Source of the DNA: an uncultured Oceanobacter sp.
GTDB lineage: Bacteria; Pseudomonadota; Gammaproteobacteria; Pseudomonadales; Oceanobacteraceae
Direction of reading: 5' to 3'
DNA: 64,000 nucleotides
Assembly (NCBI GenBank): GCA_913061185.1
Contig: CAJXTI010000007.1
Location: 1-64,000 of the forward strand
The notes under the pieces: model-generated
What the model was told of the DNA's origin: nothing
Databases searched by the model: none
The model's input: the letters and a program-made list of their open reading frames with translations, nothing else
Shown: positions 58,789-64,000 of the stretch, piece by piece
Layout: every line of letters starts with the position of its first letter
Position numbering within the stretch: the first letter of the stretch is position 1
Translations under genes and position numbers: made by a program

Positions 58789-60429
58789 TTACATATTCGG
58801 GTAGTTCGGTCCGCCGCTGCCTTCTGGTGTCACCCAGGTAATGTTCTGGGATGGATCCTTGATGTCGCAGGTTTTGCAATGGACGCAATTTTGCGAATTG
58901 ATCTGAAAGCGCTTGCCGGCTTCATCTTCAATGATTTCGTAAACACCGGCCGGGCAGTAGCGTTGGGCTGGCTCATCCCACTGAATCAGGTTTACCTCCA
59001 GGGGAATGTCTTCGTCGGCTAATTTAAGGTGACAGGGTTGGTCTTCGGCGTGGTTAACATTGCCGATAAAAACCGAGTCCAGTTTGCTGAAGCTTAATTT
59101 GCCATCCGGCTTGGGATAGTCGATGGGTTTGCATTCTGATGCTGGACGCAGGGTGTCATGATCCGCTCGGGTGTCATGCAACGTCAGCGGCAAGGCCATG
59201 ATGTTCTGATCAATAAAGTTGAACGCAGCACCACCCAAAGTACCCAGCTTGTGGAGTGCCGGGCCAAAGTTACGGCTGCGCTGCAGCTCTTGCCAGGCCC
59301 AGCTGCTCTCAAATGCCGTCGTAAATTCAGTCAGTTCATCATGACGGCGATCGGTGGCAATCGCAGCGATAACCGCATCGGCAGCCACCATGCCACTTTT
59401 CATTGCAGTGTGAACGCCCTTGATTTTGGCAAAGTTGAGCGTGCCAGCGTCACAGCCAATCAGCAGGCCGCCAGGGAAGGTCATTTTAGGCAGGCAGTTC
59501 AGGCCACCTTTGGTAATGGCTCGGGCACCATAGGAAACGCGTTTGCCGCCCTCCAGATATTGCGCAATCACCGGATGGTGCTTCAGGCGCTGAAATTCAT
59601 CATAGGGGCTGACGTGTGGATTGGAATACGACAGATCTGTGATCAAGCCGACCACGACCTGACCGTCATCGCTGTGGTAGAGGAAAAAGCCACCGGATGA
59701 TGAGGATTCATTGAGTGGCCAGCCGGTACCGTGCATGACCAGCCCTGGTTGATGTTTGGCGGGGTCGATATCCCACAGCTCCTTGATGCCTATGCCATAG
59801 TGCTGGGGATCCTTGCCTGAATCCAGTTGATATTCGCTGATCAGGCGCTTACCCAGATGACCACGACAGCCTTCTGCAAACAGAGTGTAACGTGCGCGCA
59901 GTTCCATGCCGGGCATGTAGCTGTCTTTCGGGTTGCCGGCAGCGTCGACACCCATATCGCCAGTGACGACCCCTTTTACCACACCGTCTTCAACAATCAG
60001 GTCTGCGGCCGCAAAGCCCGGGTAAATCTCAACGCCAAGCTCTTCGGCTTGCTGGCCCAGCCAGCGACAGAGGTTACCGACACTGACGACATAGTTGCCG
60101 TGGTTGTGCATTGGTTTGGGCACCGCCCAGCCGGGTGCTTGCACAGAGTGGCGGTCACTGAGCAGGAAGTAAACTTCATCTTTGCTGACAGCCGTTGTGA
60201 GTGGCGCACCGGATTCTTTCCAGTTCGGGAACAGTTCCGTCAGGGCGCGGTCTTCAATGACGGCACCCGACAAGATGTGGGCGCCAATTTCGGAGCCCTT
60301 TTCGACCAGGCAGACCGAAATATCATTGCCTGCCTCGTTGGCAGCCTGCTTGATGCGGCAAGCGGCTGCCAGACCAGAAGGGCCTGCGCCGACGATTACA
60401 ACGTCATACTCCATCACATCACGGTCCAT
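58789..60429 (-). CDS. Electron transfer flavoprotein-ubiquinone oxidoreductase
   Basis: 546 residues, with AGGAGAG before ATG 60429. The FAD-binding Rossmann motif is DVVIVGAGPSGLAAACRIKQ at the N-terminus, and a ubiquinone-binding membrane-surface region follows. The C-terminal 4Fe-4S cluster has its cysteines in RYCPAGVYE and NCVHCKTCDIKDP, and the protein ends GPNYPNM. It passes electrons from ETF to ubiquinone in fatty- and amino-acid oxidation. It is divergent from etfBA, which makes the full pathway in one place. Confidence 0.95.
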   Translation of the reverse strand: MDRDVMEYDVVIVGAGPSGLAAACRIKQAANEAGNDISVCLVEKGSEIGAHILSGAVIEDRALTELFPNWKESGAPLTTAVSKDEVYFLLSDRHSVQAPGWAVPKPMHNHGNYVVSVGNLCRWLGQQAEELGVEIYPGFAAADLIVEDGVVKGVVTGDMGVDAAGNPKDSYMPGMELRARYTLFAEGCRGHLGKRLISEYQLDSGKDPQHYGIGIKELWDIDPAKHQPGLVMHGTGWPLNESSSSGGFFLYHSDDGQVVVGLITDLSYSNPHVSPYDEFQRLKHHPVIAQYLEGGKRVSYGARAITKGGLNCLPKMTFPGGLLIGCDAGTLNFAKIKGVHTAMKSGMVAADAVIAAIATDRRHDELTEFTTAFESSWAWQELQRSRNFGPALHKLGTLGGAAFNFIDQNIMALPLTLHDTRADHDTLRPASECKPIDYPKPDGKLSFSKLDSVFIGNVNHAEDQPCHLKLADEDIPLEVNLIQWDEPAQRYCPAGVYEIIEDEAGKRFQINSQNCVHCKTCDIKDPSQNITWVTPEGSGGPNYPNM

Positions 60430-60754
60430 TCGGATCTCTCCTGTTAACAGTTAGAATTATTGGCTAAAGCGGTGCTATTCAGATTTGATTTCTTGTTGAC
60501 GATTAGCAAATCTTCGAGAAAACACATATTGTTTAATTGTTTAAAGGTGCAGCATTATACGTTCGTCCCTGTTTCAGGCAACTGAATCGCTTGGGAATGC
60601 TGCCGTTTTGGAAACAAACAGACCTCACTATTGACGTAAAGGTAAAAGACCAGAATAATTCTGCTGGTCGAAAGTCCCCTGAGTAGCGCCGTATCATCGC
60701 GTTATTGTGCAAATTGGGGTTGGAAATCCAATCATTTGAAGATAAGAGGAATCT
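60430..60754. other. Divergent spacer between ETF-QO and etfB genes
   Basis: 325 bases, no gene. The half near the ETF-QO gene is AT-rich. The half near etfB holds the etfB promoter described separately and an inverted repeat at its -10. Confidence 0.6.
60631..60663 (+). promoter_or_regulatory. Promoter of etfBA overlapped by a dyad
   Basis: TTGACG (60631-60636) and AATAAT (60654-60659) are 17 bases apart. CAGAAT-A-ATTCTG (60651-60663), a perfect 6-base inverted repeat, covers the -10 element and could be an operator for a repressor. Confidence 0.62.
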
Positions 60755-61504
60755 ATGAAGGTTCTCGTCGCTGTAAAACGCGTCATCGACTACAACGTCA
60801 AGGTGCGCGTCAAGCCGGATAATTCGGATGTTGATCTGAATAACGTCAAGATGGCCATGAACCCATTCTGCGAAATCGCTGTTGAAGAAGCGGTGCGCCT
60901 GAAGGAAAAGGGTATTGCCACAGAAATCGTCGTTGTTTCCATCGGTCCCAAGGTGGCACAGGAACAGATTCGCACCTCTTTGGCGCTGGGTGCTGACCGT
61001 GGCATCCTGATTGAAACCGAAGACAAGCTGGAATCGTTGACCGTTGCTCGCTTGCTGCAGGCAGTGGTCGAGAAAGAAGCCCCGCAGTTGGTGCTGATGG
61101 GTAAACAGACCATTGATAGTGACAACAATCAGACCGGCCAGATGCTGGGTGCCCTGACCGGCATGGCACAAGGCACCTTTGCCTCTGAAGTGCTGATTGA
61201 TAGCGACAAGGTCAAGGTGACTCGCGAAGTGGATGGTGGCTTGCGTACCGTTGCACTGGATCTGCCTGCGATTGTTACAACAGATCTGCGTTTGAACGAA
61301 CCTCGCTACGCGTCTTTGCCTAATATCATGAAGGCCAAGCGCAAACCTCTGGAGCTGACTACGCCAGCAGATTTGGGTGTGACCATGGGTTCAACCCTGG
61401 CGCTGCTGAAAGTCGTTCCACCGGCAGAACGCCAGGCGGGTATCAAGGTGGCCGATGTTGCAGAGCTGGTCGAAAAACTGAAGAACGAAGCGAAAGTGCT
61501 GTAA
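60755..61504 (+). CDS. etfB: Electron transfer flavoprotein beta subunit
   Basis: 249 residues with GAGGAA before the start. The family opening [20 protein letters not shown], the AMP-binding region ([19 protein letters not shown]) and the C-terminal recognition helix segment [21 protein letters not shown] are all present. It pairs with EtfA to accept electrons from acyl-CoA and other dehydrogenases. etfA starts 15 bases downstream. Confidence 0.96.
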   Translation: MKVLVAVKRVIDYNVKVRVKPDNSDVDLNNVKMAMNPFCEIAVEEAVRLKEKGIATEIVVVSIGPKVAQEQIRTSLALGADRGILIETEDKLESLTVARLLQAVVEKEAPQLVLMGKQTIDSDNNQTGQMLGALTGMAQGTFASEVLIDSDKVKVTREVDGGLRTVALDLPAIVTTDLRLNEPRYASLPNIMKAKRKPLELTTPADLGVTMGSTLALLKVVPPAERQAGIKVADVAELVEKLKNEAKVL

Positions 61505-61519
61505 ACAGGAGTAGATGAA

Positions 61520-62449
61520 ATGAGTATTCTGGTAATAGCGGAACATGATAACGCTACTCTGAAAGGCGCCACGCTGAACGTTCTGGCAGCGGCTGCCGCG
61601 ATTGGTGGTGACGTAGAAGTACTGGTTGCAGGCGCTGGTTGCCAAGCCGTTGCAGATGCAGCGGCGGCAGTAGCTGGTGTTGGCAAGGTGTTGCTGGCGG
61701 ACAATGCTGTTTATGAACATCAGCTGGGTGAAGTGATGGGGGATCTGGTTGCCAACATCGGCACCAACTACTCGCATATTTTGGCGGCAGCCACCACGAC
61801 AGGCAAAGATTTCCTTCCCCGTGCTGCGGCACTGCTGGGCGTTAACATGCTGTCTGATGTGATTGAGGTGGTATCTGACGATACCTTCTCTCGTCCGGTG
61901 TATGCGGGTAACGCTATCGCAACCTACCAAAGCAGCGACGCCATCAAGGTACTGACTGTGCGTACTACGGGCTTCGATGCCGTTGATACATCAGGTGGGG
62001 CGGCTGCCATTGAAACGGTTGCTTATATTAGCGATTACGCCAAGGCCGTCTTTGTTGGTGAAGAGCTGGCCAAGTCGGATCGTCCGGAATTGACCGCAGC
62101 CAAAGTCGTCGTTTCTGGCGGACGTGGCATGCAAAATGGCGATAACTTTGCCATGTTGTACAGCCTGGCTGACAAGCTGGGCGCGGCAGTGGGTGCATCC
62201 CGCGCAGCAGTAGACGCCGGCTTTGTACCCAACGATCTCCAGGTCGGCCAGACCGGCAAGATTGTTGCGCCAGGCTTGTATATTGCGGTGGGCATCTCGG
62301 GTGCGATCCAGCATCTGGCTGGTATGAAGGATTCCAAAGTGATTGTGGCAATCAACAAGGACGAAGAAGCACCTATCTTTCAGGTTGCGGATTACGGCCT
62401 GGTTGCAGACCTCTTTGATGCGGTTCCCGAGTTAGAAAAACTCGTTTAA
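61520..62449 (+). CDS. etfA: Electron transfer flavoprotein alpha subunit
   Basis: 309 residues with AGGAG upstream. The N-terminal domain opens [15 protein letters not shown]. The C-terminal FAD-binding domain has [34 protein letters not shown] and [18 protein letters not shown]. It forms the ETF heterodimer with EtfB. Followed at once by a terminator. Confidence 0.96.
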   Translation: MSILVIAEHDNATLKGATLNVLAAAAAIGGDVEVLVAGAGCQAVADAAAAVAGVGKVLLADNAVYEHQLGEVMGDLVANIGTNYSHILAAATTTGKDFLPRAAALLGVNMLSDVIEVVSDDTFSRPVYAGNAIATYQSSDAIKVLTVRTTGFDAVDTSGGAAAIETVAYISDYAKAVFVGEELAKSDRPELTAAKVVVSGGRGMQNGDNFAMLYSLADKLGAAVGASRAAVDAGFVPNDLQVGQTGKIVAPGLYIAVGISGAIQHLAGMKDSKVIVAINKDEEAPIFQVADYGLVADLFDAVPELEKLV

Positions 62450-62466
62450 CATCAAAGTGTTGAAGG

Positions 62467-62491
62467 AGCCCGGCTGAGTCCGGGCTTTTTT
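62467..62491 (+). terminator. Terminator after etfA
   Basis: AGCCCGG-CTGAGT-CCGGGCT followed by TTTTT. Confidence 0.93.
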
Positions 62492-62561
62492 GTGTCACCG
62501 ATTTGTCATTAAATGGACATAAGCTGCGCCGACGTGCCGCCTTGTTGAAAAGGATTGATTT

Positions 62562-63899
62562 GTGGAAATTGTCGTTATTGGTGCTGGCTATATTGGGTTG
62601 GTCACTGCTGCCTGTTTTGCCGAGATGGGTAACCGGGTGCATTGTGTCGATCCGAGATCAGAGGTCATCCAGCAGCTGAATAATGGTCTGGTGACTGTTG
62701 CTGAACCAGGCCTGGAACGTATCGTTCTCGATAATTACCGGGCTGGCCGACTGTTGTTTGGTACCAACCTCGGCCCGGCAGTAGCAAATGCTGCCGTGTG
62801 TTTTCTGGCCATTGGTAATCCGGGTGAGAGTGAAGGCGTTGCCGATGCTGCCGAGATTATTGCGCAAGCGGCACAGCTGGCTGATTGGCTGCAGGGTTAT
62901 ACGCTGATTGCCACAAAATCCACCGTCCCTGTTGGTACCACTGAAAAGATACGCGATGTCATGACAGCCCGTCTTGCCGATAGGGACGGCGTATCGTTTG
63001 ACGTGGTCGCCAATCCTGAATTTATGAAAGAAGGCAGTGCCATCGACGACTTTATGAGTCCGGATCGTATCATTGTGGGTCTTGATTGTGATCGCGCCCG
63101 TACCTTGATGGAAGAGCTGTACCAGGGGTTCTCTCGCAACCGTGACAAAATGCTCTACATGGGTATTCGCGATGCCGAAATGACCAAGTTTGCCGCTACG
63201 GCAATGTTGGCCACCCGGATTTCCTTTATGAATGAAATGGCGACGCTTTCCGAGTATCTCGGTGTGGATATCGAGCAGGTTCGCAAGGGTATCGGCTCGG
63301 ACAGCCGGATAGGGTACTCGTTTATCTATCCGGGCTGTGGCTATGGTGGTTCCTGTTTCCCTCGCGACGTTCGCACGCTGATTGGTATGGCTCGGGAAAA
63401 CGGCTTTGAAGCGACCCTGTTGGACGCGGTAGAAGCCCGTAACCAGGCGCAAAAGCGACGTCTGTTCGAAAAGCTGGCTGAGCGGTTTGGCGAGGACATG
63501 CAGGGTAAAACGATTGCCGTCTGGGGTTTGGCCTTCAAGCCCGGAACGGCCGACATGCATGAATCCAGTGCCATTGCCCTGATTAATCAGCTGGTTACTG
63601 CCGGTGCACAGGTGCGCGCCTATGATCCAATGTGTAATGAACTGGCTCGACAGCACTTTCCATCGCAATATTTTACCGATGGAGTGTTAGAGCTGGCGAA
63701 CCATCAGTATGATGCAGTGGTCGATGCTGATGCATTGGTGCTGGTCACCGAATGGAAACCTTTTCGACAACCAGACTTCATCGTTATCAAGAAGCTGCTC
63801 CGGCAGCCAGTTATTATTGACGGTCGCAATCAGTATGATCCCCAGGTGCTTCTGGCCCAGGGATTTGATTACTCAGGTGTTGGCCGCAACGTTGGATAA
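62562..63899 (+). CDS. ugd: UDP-glucose 6-dehydrogenase
   Basis: 445 residues from GTG 62562, with AAGGA upstream. The NAD Rossmann motif is EIVVIGAGYIGLVTAACFAE, and the central domain has NPEFMKEGSAIDDFMSPDRI. The catalytic Cys is in YPGCGYGGSCFPRDV (about residue 264). The C-terminal UDP-sugar domain has VWGLAFKPGTADMHES. It oxidises UDP-glucose to UDP-glucuronate for surface polysaccharide or lipid A decoration. Closely related enzymes use UDP-GlcNAc or GDP-mannose, so the substrate is likely, not certain. Confidence 0.9.
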   Translation: MEIVVIGAGYIGLVTAACFAEMGNRVHCVDPRSEVIQQLNNGLVTVAEPGLERIVLDNYRAGRLLFGTNLGPAVANAAVCFLAIGNPGESEGVADAAEIIAQAAQLADWLQGYTLIATKSTVPVGTTEKIRDVMTARLADRDGVSFDVVANPEFMKEGSAIDDFMSPDRIIVGLDCDRARTLMEELYQGFSRNRDKMLYMGIRDAEMTKFAATAMLATRISFMNEMATLSEYLGVDIEQVRKGIGSDSRIGYSFIYPGCGYGGSCFPRDVRTLIGMARENGFEATLLDAVEARNQAQKRRLFEKLAERFGEDMQGKTIAVWGLAFKPGTADMHESSAIALINQLVTAGAQVRAYDPMCNELARQHFPSQYFTDGVLELANHQYDAVVDADALVLVTEWKPFRQPDFIVIKKLLRQPVIIDGRNQYDPQVLLAQGFDYSGVGRNVG

Positions 63900-63902
63900 T
63901 TC

Positions 63903-64000
63903 ATGAGCTCTACCCTTTTACAAGATCAATCCGCAGACGCCCTAGACAGTGCAGTAGCGTCACTGGTCGGCCAGTCGTCACTCCTTGAAAACGGCCAGAA
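63903..64000 (+). CDS. Partial unidentified gene cut by the window end
   Basis: An open frame from ATG 63903, three bases after the ugd stop, runs off the end (32 codons: MSSTLLQDQSADALDSAVAS and on). The close spacing suggests an operon with ugd, though no strong ribosome-binding site is seen. Too little sequence is present to name it. Confidence 0.5.
   Translation, partial: MSSTLLQDQSADALDSAVASLVGQSSLLENGQ

Noticed and set aside
62658-63668. Minus-strand open frame of 336 codons opposite ugd
   Set aside because: Antisense shadow; no ribosome-binding site or motif.

Overview
This 64 kb window is chromosomal DNA from a gammaproteobacterium. Gene order points to the Pseudomonadales/Oceanospirillales side of the class. 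Two conserved blocks of Pseudomonas-like order sit next to each other: lolC-lolD-DUF2062-comEC-exbB-exbD-msbA-lpxK-Trm112-murB, and lpxH/ppiB-glnS-cysS-folD-tRNA(Pro, Arg, His)-tig-clpP-clpX-lon-hupB-ppiD. A full-length malate synthase G, a GspA/GspB pair, single-operon ETF genes and a SulP permease fit a marine heterotroph, but genus cannot be fixed by reading alone.

Layout. 1-521: the right end of an IS21-type insertion sequence and a small HTH-like gene. 700-6592: SulP anion transporter, a Tat-exported DUF1513 protein, a MocR-type regulator and the Fe-S protein CcoG. 6812-14215: a Fur-box-preceded haem uptake operon with a TonB receptor, a HmuY-like two-module lipoprotein, HmuS and the HmuTUV ABC importer. 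14420-17899: FUSC membrane protein and malate synthase G. 18040-20225: catalase-peroxidase katG broken by one missing base just before its proximal haem histidine. 20522-25210: ketopantoate-reductase-family enzyme, an unrecognised outer-membrane-like protein, an NhaP/RCK antiporter and a two-gene operon of tiny envelope proteins. 25483-29987: gspA, gspB, dinG. 30023-33435: two histidine-phosphatase-fold genes that both lack the catalytic histidine (one also frameshifted), then aguB-aguA, which make putrescine from agmatine.

33663-44080 is the envelope block: lipoprotein release (lolCD), competence (comEC), ExbBD, lipid A flipping (msbA) and synthesis (lpxK), and peptidoglycan precursor synthesis (murB). 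kdsB and the tyrosine phosphatase gene that often lie between Trm112 and murB are missing here. 44077-58710 is translation and protein quality control: lpxH, ppiB, glnS, cysS, folD, three tRNAs, trigger factor, ClpXP, Lon, HU and PpiD. 58789-62449 holds the electron-transfer flavoprotein system (ETF-QO divergent from etfBA). 62562 to the end holds UDP-glucose dehydrogenase and the start of an unidentified gene, possibly the edge of a polysaccharide locus.

The points most worth a second look are: the haem operon that joins a Bacteroidetes-style HmuR/HmuY pair to a proteobacterial HmuSTUV set; the paired histidine-phosphatase-like proteins without the RHG-type nucleophile; the 70 bp inverted repeat between them; the katG frameshift at the active site; and the small exported/membrane protein pair at 24805-25210. 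Most of the rest is ordinary core genome.
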